DNA of 64,000 nucleotides, from contig CALVFA010000045.1 in NCBI GenBank assembly GCA_944326725.1, forward strand, positions 1 to 64,000, read 5' to 3'. The stretch is from an uncultured Elusimicrobiales bacterium (GTDB lineage Bacteria > Elusimicrobiota > Elusimicrobia > Elusimicrobiales > Elusimicrobiaceae). The notes under the pieces were generated by a model, which made no database searches, had not been told where the DNA came from, and saw only the letters and a program-made list of their open reading frames with translations. The position numbers and the translations under genes are program-made. Positions 16,779 through 25,482 of this stretch are shown here, piece after piece; the first letter of the stretch is position 1; each line of letters begins with the position of its first letter.

Positions 16779-18371
16779 TTACATCTTTTCCGGTGCGCTG
16801 ACACCCAAAAATTCCAATCCTTTTTTAATCCGTTCCGCCACCCGCTGGCAGATAAACAGGCGCGAGCGCGTTTGCGGCAGGTTGTTTTCATCAATGACGC
16901 GGCACGTGTCATAGAAAGAATGGAACAATCCTGCCAGCTCTGTCAGATAGGTGGTCAAATGATGCGGGCTCATGTCGCGCAGGCAGTTTTGCAGTACGGG
17001 CTTGAACCACACCAGTTTGAGCAGCAAGGCGCGTTCCTGCGGAGCCAGCGGAGTGATAATATCCTCCGGCGTAAGTCCTTTTTCTGCGGCGGCCGCAAAA
17101 ATGGAATGGATACGCGCGTGTACGTATTGCACATAATAAACCGGGTTTTCGTTGGATTGTTTTTTAGCCAGTTCAATGTCAAAGGTCATCTGCGCATTGG
17201 GCGTGCGGCTGGAGAAGAAAAAGCGGCAGGCGTCTGCGCCGACTTCGTCCACCAGTTCCCGCAGTGTGATGAATTTGCCGGCACGTTTGGACATTTTGAC
17301 CTGCTCGCCGTTATCTAACAAATGCACCAGCTGGTGAATAATGGGTACAAAAGATTTTTCTTCTTTGCCCAGGGCATGTACCGCCGCTTTCATGCGGGGG
17401 ACATAGCCGTGGTGGTCCGCTCCTAAAATGTCCACCAGCGTGCTGTAGCCGCGGTCGTATTTATTTTTATGGTAGGCAATGTCTGCCAAGAAATAGGTAG
17501 GCCGCCCGTCGGTGCGCACCAAGACGCGGTCTTTGTCGTCTTTGGCTTCTTTGTCTTTGGTGGAGCCGAACCAAACAGCGTCGTCTTTTTTATAGGCGTA
17601 GCCGTTGTCTTCCAAATTTTTCAGTGCCGCCTCCACCGCGCCTTGCTGGTGAAGCTCCGACTCGCGGAACCAGCGGGTGAACTGCACGCGGAAAGCTTCC
17701 ATGTCGTCCTGCTGGGTTTTAATCAGGTACTCCATGGCCCACTTGCCATAATCTTTTTCCTGCAAATCTTTGGGCGCTTTTTTGGCCATCTCAATCAGGT
17801 AAGAGCCGTGGTAGCCGTTCTCCGGCGGTTCTTTGCCCTCAATGCGGGCTTTTAAAGATTCGGCGAGCAGCTGGGCTTGGTTGCCGGCGTCGTTGACATA
17901 GTATTCGCTGTCACACAAATAGCCCAACGCGCGATGAATGCGCACCAAGCTGTCCCCCAGCGCCGCGCCGCGGCCGGAAGCCACATGCAGCGGGCCGGTG
18001 GGGTTAGCGGATACAAATTCAATCAAAATTTTGTTTTTGGCTCCGTAGCCATGGCTGTTTTCTTTAATGCGGCGGTCTTTGGCGGCGGCAATAATAAAGG
18101 CCTCTTCCAGCCGGATATTGATAAACCCGGGCGCAGCTACTGTGGCGTCTTCCACGCCGTTGACTTCTCGCAGAAGCACGACGGCCTGTTTGGCGATTTC
18201 CATCGGGTTTTTATGCAGCACTTTGGCAGCAGCCATAGCCCAGTTTAAAGACAGGTCTGCCCCGGTGTGTTCCGGCGCGGGGGAAAATTCCACCGCCGGT
18301 AAGGCCGCGCTGGCAAAAACGGGCGCGCTGGAGAGTTTGAGTTCAATTTCTTTTTTCAAATGGTCAAACAT
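16779..18371 (-). CDS. argS: Arginyl-tRNA synthetase
   Basis: A 530-residue class I aminoacyl-tRNA synthetase charging tRNA-Arg. The N-terminal Arg-tRNA-binding domain is followed by SANPTGPLHVASGRGA near residue 120 (HVASGRG as the HIGH motif), ADHHGYVPRMKAA, and KMSKRAG near 360 (KMSKS-type loop), then the anticodon-binding domain. Length is a little short of the 550-580 typical of other bacteria but complete at both ends. It starts only three bases after the rsfS stop, so the two form one operon; AAGGTG lies inside the rsfS end as ribosome site. Confidence 0.95.
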   Translation of the reverse strand: MFDHLKKEIELKLSSAPVFASAALPAVEFSPAPEHTGADLSLNWAMAAAKVLHKNPMEIAKQAVVLLREVNGVEDATVAAPGFINIRLEEAFIIAAAKDRRIKENSHGYGAKNKILIEFVSANPTGPLHVASGRGAALGDSLVRIHRALGYLCDSEYYVNDAGNQAQLLAESLKARIEGKEPPENGYHGSYLIEMAKKAPKDLQEKDYGKWAMEYLIKTQQDDMEAFRVQFTRWFRESELHQQGAVEAALKNLEDNGYAYKKDDAVWFGSTKDKEAKDDKDRVLVRTDGRPTYFLADIAYHKNKYDRGYSTLVDILGADHHGYVPRMKAAVHALGKEEKSFVPIIHQLVHLLDNGEQVKMSKRAGKFITLRELVDEVGADACRFFFSSRTPNAQMTFDIELAKKQSNENPVYYVQYVHARIHSIFAAAAEKGLTPEDIITPLAPQERALLLKLVWFKPVLQNCLRDMSPHHLTTYLTELAGLFHSFYDTCRVIDENNLPQTRSRLFICQRVAERIKKGLEFLGVSAPEKM

Positions 18372-18374
18372 GGT

Positions 18375-18944
18375 TTACTTGGCACCTTTTTTAGTAGATT
18401 TCTTCGTCGCTTTGGCGGTCTTTTTGGGTGCCGCTTTTTTGGCGGAAGTTTTGGTTGTTTTTTTAGCCGCCGCTTTGGTTGCGGCCTTTTTTGCGGCGGG
18501 TTTTTTGGCTGTTTTTTTAGCGGCAGATTTTGGTGCCGCTTTTTTCGGCGTAGTTTTTTTAGAAGCGGTTTTCTTGGCGGCGAGTTTTTTGGCCGCTTTG
18601 GGTTTTTTGTAATTTAAGAGCGTGCCGAAGCTGAAGATTTTGTCCAGCGCATAAAAATCGCGGGCTTCCTGGGTCATGATATGCACCAAAAAGGAGCCGT
18701 AGTCGGACACGCGCCAAATCATGCTTTCGCCGCCGTCGCGGTTTGATTTGTAAACGCCTATTTTTTTGAGCTGGGTGCTGATTTCATCTTCCACCGCTTC
18801 CATATGCGGTTTAGATGTAACGGTGGCCAGCACGATATAGTCACACAGCGAAGAAAGTCCGTTTAAATCTATTACTTTAATATTTTCGGCCTTTTTTTCA
18901 TCTGCGTAGCGGGCCGCCAAAAAGGCAATTTCTTTTTTTTCCAT
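18375..18944 (-). CDS. rsfS: Ribosomal silencing factor with histone H1-like tail
   Basis: Residues 1 to about 112 form a normal RsfS/YbeB domain, which binds ribosomal protein uL14 and blocks subunit joining when nutrients are scarce; the signature WRVSDYGSFLVHIMTQEARD is complete near residue 80. About 75 further residues form a Lys/Ala/Thr/Pro-rich tail of repeated KKAAPK, KKTA and AAKK units, like bacterial histone H1-like proteins. RsfS proteins are usually about 105-130 residues, so the tail is an addition, likely to bind rRNA or DNA. AGAGGTG three bases upstream fixes this ATG rather than one two codons earlier. First gene of a leftward operon with argS. Confidence 0.85.
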   Translation of the reverse strand: MEKKEIAFLAARYADEKKAENIKVIDLNGLSSLCDYIVLATVTSKPHMEAVEDEISTQLKKIGVYKSNRDGGESMIWRVSDYGSFLVHIMTQEARDFYALDKIFSFGTLLNYKKPKAAKKLAAKKTASKKTTPKKAAPKSAAKKTAKKPAAKKAATKAAAKKTTKTSAKKAAPKKTAKATKKSTKKGAK

Positions 18945-19034
18945 AAGCACCTCTTCTCAAATATATATATCAGCATAGCATTTTTTATGCAATTTTTACT
19001 ATATGAGCGCGGAGCAGAGGGCGGCGGAATTTTA

Positions 19035-19040
19035 TATACT
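19035..19040 (+). promoter_or_regulatory. -10 box of rsmI, six bases before the ATG
   Basis: TATACT followed by GGTTTT and the rsmI start codon; no ribosome site and no clear -35. Predicted leaderless promoter. Confidence 0.55.
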
Positions 19041-19046
19041 GGTTTT

Positions 19047-19754
19047 ATGCTTTCCATTATACCTACCCCGTTGGGGAACTTGCAGGATATTACGCTGCGC
19101 GCGCTGGAAACGCTGAAAAGCGTGGATTTTGTGTTGTGTGAAGACACCCGCCGCACCCAGATTTTGCTGACGCATTTTGGCATATCCAAGCCGACGGTGC
19201 GTTACAATGAAAACGACGACGCTTCCGTGCGCCGTTGTTTAGAACTTTTAAAACAGGGCAAACAGTGCGCCTTGGTATCGGACTGCGGCACCCCCTGTAT
19301 TTCAGACCCGGGGTGGAAGCTGGTCAAAGCCGCCGCCGCCGAGGGCCTGCCGATTACTTCACTGCCCGGGCCCAGCGCCGCGGCCTGTGCGTTGGCGGGG
19401 GCGGGGTTTACCGGGGGGGCGTTTACCTTTTTGGGTTTTCTGCCGCGCAAAAGCGGCAAAGCCGCCAAATTGCTTAGCGCCGCTTACGGGCAAGAACACC
19501 CGGTCATTGTATATGAGTCGCCGTTTCGCGTCATTAAACTGCTGCAGTTAATTGCGCAGACGCTGGGGCCTGATACGCCGGTGGTGGCGGCGCGCGAAAT
19601 ATCCAAAGTATATGAGGAGTGGCTGCGCGGTACGACGGCGTCTGTGGCGGCGGATTTGGAAAAGCGCAAAAAGGTGCAAGGCGAATTTGTCATCGTGATT
19701 GGCTTGCCGGAGTATAAGGAAGAAGAACATGAAGAGCCGGGTTTTCCCTATTAA
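19047..19754 (+). CDS. rsmI: 16S rRNA (cytidine-1402 2'-O) methyltransferase
   Basis: A 235-residue RsmI enzyme of the tetrapyrrole-methylase fold that 2'-O-methylates C1402 of 16S rRNA. Characteristic motifs are IPTPLGNLQDIT at the N-terminus, CEDTRRT near residue 31, VSDCGTPCISDPG near 80, SLPGPSA near 108 and YESPFR near 152. The C-terminus is short and acidic. The start is the ATG six bases downstream of TATACT; no ribosome site is present and the upstream in-frame extension is not protein-like. It overlaps the next gene by 26 bases. Confidence 0.93.
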   Translation: MLSIIPTPLGNLQDITLRALETLKSVDFVLCEDTRRTQILLTHFGISKPTVRYNENDDASVRRCLELLKQGKQCALVSDCGTPCISDPGWKLVKAAAAEGLPITSLPGPSAAACALAGAGFTGGAFTFLGFLPRKSGKAAKLLSAAYGQEHPVIVYESPFRVIKLLQLIAQTLGPDTPVVAAREISKVYEEWLRGTTASVAADLEKRKKVQGEFVIVIGLPEYKEEEHEEPGFPY

Positions 19755-20361
19755 TGAAATGACGCCGCAGCAGCTGGCGCAAGCGGCTGCGCTGATAGAC
19801 GGCGGCGCTGTAGTGGTCTATCCCACCGATACGGTGTATGGCATAGGCGCCAATGCCTTTGATGAAAAAGCCATTGAACGGATTTATGAAATAAAACAGC
19901 GGCCCGCTTCTGCTGCCCTGCAAATTTTGGTGGGCACAACCGCGCAGGCGCGGCAGATTGTGCAGTGGAGTGAGGACGCAGAAAAACTGGCCCAAGCTTT
20001 CTGGCCCGGCGCGCTGACCATGATTTTGCGCCCCAATGAAAAAGGAACCCCGTTGCGGCGCGGATTTGAAGGGCTTGGTTTGCGCGTGCCGGCTTATGCG
20101 GCCTTGGCGCGGCTGCTGGAGAAGTTACAAAATCCGCTGGCGTCCACCAGCGCCAATTTGCACGGGCGGCCCGTGTTTACCAATGAACGGGAGCTGGAAG
20201 AATTTTTTGACGGGAAGGCGGACCTAATTTTAACGGGCGGCACGCTGGGGGCCAGTGCGTCGTCAGTGATTGACCTGACGGGTCCGCAGCCCCGGTTGCT
20301 GCGTGAGCAGGCCTTAAGCCGGGAGCAATTAGAAAAAATCTTGGCAAAGCCTATAAAATAG
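19729..20361 (+). CDS. tsaC: L-threonylcarbamoyladenylate synthase (TsaC/Sua5 family)
   Basis: A 210-residue YrdC-domain enzyme that makes threonylcarbamoyl-AMP from threonine, bicarbonate and ATP, the first step of the t6A modification at position 37 of ANN-decoding tRNAs. The motifs VVVYPTDTVYGIGANAFD near residue 24, KQRPASAALQILV near 54, FWPGALTMIL near 90 and STSANLHG near 135 fit the family. Only the short form is present, without the C-terminal Sua5 domain. The ATG lies inside the end of rsmI with AAGGAAG upstream, so the two are translationally coupled. Confidence 0.9.
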   Translation: MKSRVFPINEMTPQQLAQAAALIDGGAVVVYPTDTVYGIGANAFDEKAIERIYEIKQRPASAALQILVGTTAQARQIVQWSEDAEKLAQAFWPGALTMILRPNEKGTPLRRGFEGLGLRVPAYAALARLLEKLQNPLASTSANLHGRPVFTNERELEEFFDGKADLILTGGTLGASASSVIDLTGPQPRLLREQALSREQLEKILAKPIK

Positions 20362-20368
20362 TTATAAT
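20341..20368 (+). promoter_or_regulatory. Histidine kinase promoter, leaderless type
   Basis: TTGGCA (20341-20346), a 16-base spacer and TATAAT (20363-20368), followed by ACCTGT and the ATG. It lies within and just after the end of tsaC. Confidence 0.7.
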
Positions 20369-20374
20369 ACCTGT

Positions 20375-21337
20375 ATGCTTATCATAGAATATATCAGACA
20401 GCTTAGTTACCCTATTTATTATACGGTGTTAACCGCGGCGCTTTTGCTATTGACTTTTTGGATAGCGCGGCGTTTTGCCATGCGCAAAATGAAGCGTGTG
20501 GTCATGAAAGCCGAGCACAATTATCAGCAGCAAATCGCGGCCTTGCAGATGCAGCTTTCCGGCAAAGTAAGTATGCTGGAAAGCATGGTGGAAAAGCTGA
20601 AACTTTCCAACCAAGAGCTCAACCGCTTAAGCGAAATCCGCTCCAAATTTATGTCTATTGTGGCGCACGATTTGCGCCAACCGCTGACGTCTATTCAGGG
20701 TTTTACTTCGGTGCTGATGATGGACAGCCCCCAAGGCGGCGGCAACAATGAGCAAATGGCCCTTAACAACATTTTAAAAGCAACCGACAACATGAACCAG
20801 CTGATGGCGGATTTGATGGATATTTCTATGATAGAGTCGGGCAAGTTTAAGATGGATTTTAAAAATTTCAATTTCAACCAGCTGCTTAATGACGTGTTTA
20901 CCCTGCAGCAGGTAAACGCACAAAAGAAAGGCATTTTTTTGACCAAATATGAATATCCCACAGATGTTACCATTTATGCGGACCGCTTCCGCATTTCCCA
21001 AGTACTCAATAATCTGCTGGGTAATGCCATTAAGTTTTCGCCCCAGGGCGGCCGCATTGAAATACGCTACTTTGTGCAGAACGGTTGGCTGGTGTGTTAT
21101 GTGGACGATGAAGGCCCGGGTATCGCGTATGATGAACAGGGTAAAATATTTCAAAAGTTTCACCAATCAGACAAAGACCGTTCCGGCCGCAAACAAGGCT
21201 GGGGGCTGGGGCTGTCTATTGCGCAGGAAATCGTCAACGCTCATAATGGCGAAATCGGCGTAGAAAGCCCGGGGCTGGGGCATGGGGCTTTGTTCTGGTT
21301 CCGTATTCCGATGGAGCCGGCTTCTTACAGCGCGTAA
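20375..21337 (+). CDS. Orphan membrane-bound sensor histidine kinase
   Basis: A 320-residue kinase with one N-terminal membrane segment (about residues 9-28), a coiled coil (about 35-85), a HisKA dimerisation helix with the phospho-acceptor His in FMSIVAHDLRQPLTS near residue 97, and an HATPase domain with N box (VLNNLLGNAIKFS), G1 (DDEGPGIA) and G2 (GWGLGLSIA). There is almost no periplasmic part and no HAMP or PAS domain, so it probably senses a membrane or cytosolic cue. No response regulator is adjacent. It has its own strong promoter with the -10 box six bases before the ATG. Confidence 0.9.
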   Translation: MLIIEYIRQLSYPIYYTVLTAALLLLTFWIARRFAMRKMKRVVMKAEHNYQQQIAALQMQLSGKVSMLESMVEKLKLSNQELNRLSEIRSKFMSIVAHDLRQPLTSIQGFTSVLMMDSPQGGGNNEQMALNNILKATDNMNQLMADLMDISMIESGKFKMDFKNFNFNQLLNDVFTLQQVNAQKKGIFLTKYEYPTDVTIYADRFRISQVLNNLLGNAIKFSPQGGRIEIRYFVQNGWLVCYVDDEGPGIAYDEQGKIFQKFHQSDKDRSGRKQGWGLGLSIAQEIVNAHNGEIGVESPGLGHGALFWFRIPMEPASYSA

Positions 21338-21416
21338 AGGGCAAGCTTGCACGCCCGTCGGTGAAAGAAAAGAGCCGCTTGTGTCTAGGTAGGGAAGTAA
21401 AATTTGCGTCGTAGGA

Positions 21417-21450
21417 AAACACCCGCTTGTTTTTTAAGCGGGTGTTTTTA
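21417..21450 (+). terminator. Intrinsic terminator after the kinase
   Basis: AACACCCGCTT (21418-21428) pairs with AAGCGGGTGTT (21436-21446), followed by T residues. Confidence 0.85.
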
Positions 21451-21493
21451 TAAATTTTCCGTGCAGTAAATCCCGGACGTAACTTTGGGGACT

Positions 21494-21582
21494 GAAAAGG
21501 GCCCTGCCATAAAAGACCAAACTCATCCATAAGGAGTTTGGCAGCGGACGAAATAGAGCGAAGTGAAAGTGTTGAAATAAAA
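21494..21582. repeat. Intergenic hairpin element, copy B
   Basis: Related to the element at 10511. The central stem is perfect: CCAAACTC (21517-21524) with GAGTTTGG (21534-21541) around a nine-base loop, followed by the shared GGCA..GG.C.AAAT.GAGC block and an AAATAAAA end that runs into a terminator. Differences between copies mostly keep the pairing, which suggests structure is selected. Lies between convergent genes. Confidence 0.5.
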
Positions 21583-21606
21583 AACCCCCGGGGTAAGCCC
21601 GGGGTA
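21579..21606 (-). terminator. Terminator of dacB
   Basis: On the minus strand CCCCGGG, loop CTTAC, then CCCGGGG followed by a T run. Confidence 0.75.
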
Positions 21607-21657
21607 TTTCGTTTTAAGCTGTTTTTAGGTAAGCGGGAAAAGCAAAAGTACAAACTG

Positions 21658-23121
21658 TTATTTTTCTTGGGGAAGCTGCAGCAACAGTTTAAGCAAACTT
21701 TCATAAAAGCGGTTGATGCTTTCATTTTTTGCCACCAAGTTGTTGGCAATAAAGGCAAAAGCCACCAGTTGGCCGCGGCGGTCTTTGGCATAGCCGGCCT
21801 GGGCTTTTACGCCGTCAATGGTGCCGCCTTTGACATGAATATCCTGCGTGCGTTTGAACGGACGCAAAAAATAGCGCAGCAACAGTAAGTCGCCGCGGTC
21901 GTCCGGGGTGGCCAAGGACTCATAGTAGTACTTAAAGTACGGGCGTTTAGCCATTAACAGTAATACGTCCACTAAGGTTTGGGTGGTAATTTGATTGTCG
22001 CGCGAGAGGCCGCTGCCGTCATAGAGTAAAACATTTTCCGTGGAAATGCCGTTTTTCTGCAAGAAAGCGTATAGTTGGTTTATGCCTTCGGCTATACTGC
22101 CGCTGCGTCCGGCTTGCACCGCCAGCATGCGCAGCAGCATTTCCGCATAGAAATTAAAACTGCGTTTGTTGACAATATAAATAATGTCTTTAAGCAGTGG
22201 GGAGCGGTGCGTAAACAGCAGGTGCATATTCGTATAATCAGGTGCCGTTTCCAGAGAAATAGCTCCGCCTTCCACCACTACGCCGTCCTCTTCCAGCTGT
22301 TGCAACAGCATATCCGCCAGCAGCTGCGGGGCATCGGGCAGAGCTGCTTTAATGCGCTGCCCCTGCAAATGGCTGGTGGGTACCGTGCCGTAAATCTCTA
22401 TATCGTATTGGCCCGGGGCGGCATATACGTAGGCGTTGTCGCGCTGGTCTGTGGCGCTGGCGGTAACGAAAGAGCGGATTTTTAATCCCTCTATTTCAGG
22501 CCAAACGGATTGCACTGCAACGGGGGCCCTGTCTTGGGATTGGGGGGTAAAGGTAATTTCAAAAGAGTTGTCATTAAAAGCCAAAGCCGTAGCCGGCGCG
22601 GCAAAATAATTGCCCATATTTTGCCAGTTGGTTTTGTCTGGCAAAGACGGGCCGGAGAATAGGGAACTGTCCGTATAAATATGACCAGTTATTTTTTTTA
22701 TTCCTCGTGCGCGGATTTGCCGGCTCCAGTTTTTAAGCAGATCAGGTGCTGAGAGACTGCCTGTTACCCGCGCAGAGCCCAGGGTCGGGTCTCCGCCGCC
22801 GCGTATATAAAGACTACCCTTCAGGACACCGTCTTTATCCGGCAATGCGTCTGCATAAACTGGGGTTTCAAAACAATGCATGGGGCCAAAAGCGTCCAAA
22901 GCCGCCGCCGAAGTGAGCAGCTTCAGTGTAGAAGCAGGCGCCAGACGCAGCTGCGGCTGTATAGAAAAGATGGATTCCCCTTCTGCATATTGGGCCACCG
23001 CCGCCCAAGAAGCGCCTTGCAAAACCGGGCGGTCTGCTAGAGCCTGCACTTGGTCGCTCAACTCTGCCGCCAGCGGCAGCGTGTATAGCAGTAAGGATAA
23101 TGTAAGCGGAAGAAAACGCAT
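21658..23121 (-). CDS. dacB: D-alanyl-D-alanine carboxypeptidase/endopeptidase (PBP4 type)
   Basis: A 487-residue exported penicillin-binding protein of the S13 family that trims and cuts peptidoglycan crosslinks in the periplasm. Signal peptide at residues 1-18; active-site SxxK as ASTLKLL (Ser64, Lys67); SxN-type motif in [10 protein letters not shown] near residue 355; the third motif reads VKGGTIDGV, with Gly where KTG has Thr. Between the first and second motifs lies the large PBP4-type insertion. The ATG has no ribosome site; a TG-G-TATTCT extended -10 ends seven bases before it on the minus strand, so it may be leaderless. It is divergent from mgsA. Confidence 0.88.
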   Translation of the reverse strand: MRFLPLTLSLLLYTLPLAAELSDQVQALADRPVLQGASWAAVAQYAEGESIFSIQPQLRLAPASTLKLLTSAAALDAFGPMHCFETPVYADALPDKDGVLKGSLYIRGGGDPTLGSARVTGSLSAPDLLKNWSRQIRARGIKKITGHIYTDSSLFSGPSLPDKTNWQNMGNYFAAPATALAFNDNSFEITFTPQSQDRAPVAVQSVWPEIEGLKIRSFVTASATDQRDNAYVYAAPGQYDIEIYGTVPTSHLQGQRIKAALPDAPQLLADMLLQQLEEDGVVVEGGAISLETAPDYTNMHLLFTHRSPLLKDIIYIVNKRSFNFYAEMLLRMLAVQAGRSGSIAEGINQLYAFLQKNGISTENVLLYDGSGLSRDNQITTQTLVDVLLLMAKRPYFKYYYESLATPDDRGDLLLLRYFLRPFKRTQDIHVKGGTIDGVKAQAGYAKDRRGQLVAFAFIANNLVAKNESINRFYESLLKLLLQLPQEK

Positions 23122-23196
23122 ATAATTAAGAATACCAAACTTTCCAGCGGCAAAGAAAGAGCCGGGAAATGCTACAATAAGGCCAAAGGAGAAGAT

Positions 23197-23655
23197 ATGC
23201 TTATTATTCCAGAAAAGAAAAATATCGCTTTAGTGGCCCATGACAATAAGAAAAAAGATTTAATGGAGTGGGCGTCTTATAACAAAGGCTCTTTAATACA
23301 GCATCATTTATTTGCCACGGGCACGACGGGGGCTTTGCTTTCTGGTGTGCTGGGCTGCCCGGTGCATTGTTTTAACAGCGGTCCGTTTGGGGGGGACCAG
23401 CAAATCGGCGCGGCTATTTCAGAAGGCAAAATCCATGTGCTGATTTTCTTCTGGGATCCGCTTAACCAGCTGCCTCACGACCCGGATATTAAGGCGCTGC
23501 TGCGTTTGGCGGCGGTGTGGAATATACCGGTGGCGTGTAACCGCGCTACGGCGGACTTTTTGATTTCCTCGCCTCTTTTTTCACAGGAATATAAAAAAGT
23601 GCTTCCGGACTACAGCCCCTATTTAAACCGGTTTAAAAAAGACAAGCCCAGTTAA
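23197..23655 (+). CDS. mgsA: Methylglyoxal synthase
   Basis: A 152-residue enzyme converting dihydroxyacetone phosphate to methylglyoxal and phosphate, a bypass of lower glycolysis used under phosphate limitation. Motifs: [16 protein letters not shown] near residue 9, FATGTTG near 40, [12 protein letters not shown] with the catalytic Asp near 68, [16 protein letters not shown] with the His near 98, and NRATADFL. Length is normal. The start has AAAGGAG five bases upstream, and an extended -10 (TG-C-TACAAT, 23170-23178) gives an ordinary short leader. It is a single-gene unit. Confidence 0.95.
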   Translation: MLIIPEKKNIALVAHDNKKKDLMEWASYNKGSLIQHHLFATGTTGALLSGVLGCPVHCFNSGPFGGDQQIGAAISEGKIHVLIFFWDPLNQLPHDPDIKALLRLAAVWNIPVACNRATADFLISSPLFSQEYKKVLPDYSPYLNRFKKDKPS

Positions 23656-23660
23656 TAACT

Positions 23661-23688
23661 AAACACCCCGCCGATAAGCGGGGTGTTT
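23661..23688. terminator. Shared hairpin between convergent mgsA and the next gene
   Basis: AAACACCCCGC (23661-23671) pairs with GCGGGGTGTTT (23678-23688). It has no long T tail beyond the stem, but the stem itself ends in T or A, so it may serve both strands. Confidence 0.7.
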
Positions 23689-23703
23689 GGTTAAAGGGAT
23701 TAA

Positions 23704-25278
23704 TCAGAACCAGGGGTACCATTTGTCCCGGTCGCGTATATTAATAATTAAGGAAGCCACTAACAGGTCGCGTGCAGAAAGTGCCTGGGGCTTGTCCATA
23801 TTACAGCTAAAGCGGTTAAATGCAGTGTGGCTGTTTTCTATCACGCCGGTGCTTTCCATTGGGCCCTCAATGGTATAGCTGGCGCGCAGCAGGCCCCACA
23901 AATGTCCGGTAAATTTGCGCATAATAGCGCGGGCGGGGCTGTTTTCGGTAATGTGAGCCAGCACATGGCGTTGCTTGTCCAAGAGCTGCCATTTGCGCAG
24001 GAAAGAGAAGCGTTTGCGCTCCATCAGCAGCATTTCTTTTGACTTTACAAAATAGGCCACATAGCATTCTTTTTTCAGTCCAAATCCACGTTGCATAACA
24101 TAGACGGCCTTGTGCCCTTTAGCGTCATAGAGGGCAAACTGGCGCAACACCAGCTGCGACCATAAAAGCCCGCAGATAAAGACCACAAATCCCAGCGGAA
24201 TAATCAAGGAAACGGCGGAATAAACCGTATTATATGTAAACGCGCTTAAATGAATAATGCGTGTGCTTTCCAACAGCCCCGTAAAAGCCATCACCAGCAC
24301 TGCCGCCACAATCAGTATCAGGCCGCCAAAAAGAAACAAACTGTCCCAGCGGGCGGACAAAGAAATTAATACATTGCCTTGGTTGTCGCGTGCCCGGTGA
24401 ATTAAAGAAGGCGTCCCGTACAGACGGCGGAAAGCGATGGGATAAGGCGAATGGGGGTTAACCTGCTGAGAGGGGGCTTCTTTTTTGATAAACAAGCGGG
24501 AAATCAAAGCCCCGGCCTGAACAAACAAGTACAAAAATAACAGAAGGATAATCGCGTCAAAGCCGTGTCCTAACTGTTGAATATAGGGCGGCATGTTGCG
24601 CGTAACCAGCGTGTGCGGGCGTTTAGTCTTGGCGGCGGATTTAGTTTGCGCTGTTTGTACTTGTTCGGCGGGTTCTATTTCTACGGGCTGGAGAGGTTTC
24701 TCCGTGACCAGCATTTCCTGGGAAACGGCGGGAATGGCTTCTATATCATAGGCGCGCGTATCAGAGAGGTCCATTTCCAAAACAGGGGGTTGCTGGGGCA
24801 GCACGCTTTGGGCCGGAGAAATTAAAGAAAACAGCAAATCCGTCTGCGCATAAGAGAGGTCTTTGGCCAATACGGAATAGCCTTGCCCGCCAATAAGGAA
24901 GTACCCGGAGCTAAAGTCGTTTTTAGAAGTAAAAAAGCTGATGTAAAAGAAAGGCTCGCCGGTGGAGAAATCAATGCGTTTAATTTCTTCTCCGGTATAG
25001 GTGTTGCCCACCACCTGCATTTTTTTATTTTTTACGTCCACCAGGTCCGCTTGCGTTTTTTGTTCAATACAGGCTTCTGTCTTGCACTCCGGGACGGATT
25101 TGATGTCTATGCGGGAGGCACCCTTTACTACAGAGAGCACAGCCCCGGCCGCCGGTTTCTGGGCCAAAGCCCAGCCGGAAGGCAGGTCTATGGTAAACCG
25201 GCCGTCCTTAGACGTAAAAACTGCCGCCTGTAACACGCTGGCGCAGCATAGCAGCAAAGCAATGAGAAGCTGTTTCAT
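23704..25278 (-). CDS. Exported/membrane protein of unknown function
   Basis: A 524-residue protein not assigned to a known family. Seen: a signal peptide (MKQLLIALLLCCASVLQA); an N-terminal exported domain to about residue 160 with DGRFTIDLPSGWALAQKP, reminiscent of PsbP/DUF1795 folds; a Pro/Gln/Lys-rich linker; three membrane segments at about 235-258, 318-338 and 355-378; and a C-terminal domain of about 140 residues (YVMQRGFGLKKECYVAYF) made of short beta strands, which recalls tubby/scramblase-like folds. Whether that domain is cytosolic depends on topology. An ATG four codons upstream is an alternative start; neither has a good ribosome site. It is convergent with mgsA. Confidence 0.7.
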   Translation of the reverse strand: MKQLLIALLLCCASVLQAAVFTSKDGRFTIDLPSGWALAQKPAAGAVLSVVKGASRIDIKSVPECKTEACIEQKTQADLVDVKNKKMQVVGNTYTGEEIKRIDFSTGEPFFYISFFTSKNDFSSGYFLIGGQGYSVLAKDLSYAQTDLLFSLISPAQSVLPQQPPVLEMDLSDTRAYDIEAIPAVSQEMLVTEKPLQPVEIEPAEQVQTAQTKSAAKTKRPHTLVTRNMPPYIQQLGHGFDAIILLLFLYLFVQAGALISRLFIKKEAPSQQVNPHSPYPIAFRRLYGTPSLIHRARDNQGNVLISLSARWDSLFLFGGLILIVAAVLVMAFTGLLESTRIIHLSAFTYNTVYSAVSLIIPLGFVVFICGLLWSQLVLRQFALYDAKGHKAVYVMQRGFGLKKECYVAYFVKSKEMLLMERKRFSFLRKWQLLDKQRHVLAHITENSPARAIMRKFTGHLWGLLRASYTIEGPMESTGVIENSHTAFNRFSCNMDKPQALSARDLLVASLIINIRDRDKWYPWF

Positions 25279-25453
25279 ATCTAGGCCCATTTAAGGGGAC
25301 ACAATATAGTCTATTATATATAATTTCCTCTGCAAAACACGCAAGAGTCCGCAAAAACGGAGGGTTTTGATGGTGTTGGAAAAAATAGAACAATCGCCTT
25401 ATAATTCTATTTCGCGCGCCCGCGTTGCTACGCCGGGGGAAAAAGTGTTATCA

Positions 25454-25473
25454 TATAATAATACAGAAAGGAG
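25454..25473 (+). promoter_or_regulatory. -10 box and ribosome site of the M24 peptidase operon
   Basis: TATAAT (25454-25459) followed by a short leader with AAAGGAG (25467-25473), nine bases before the ATG. No convincing -35. Confidence 0.5.
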
Positions 25474-25482
25474 CTAAAACTT

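Noticed and set aside
17469-17855. Long frames antisense to argS, and similar ones opposite the transketolase and A2M genes
   Set aside because: They mirror strongly coding sense frames, have no start signals and resemble no protein family.
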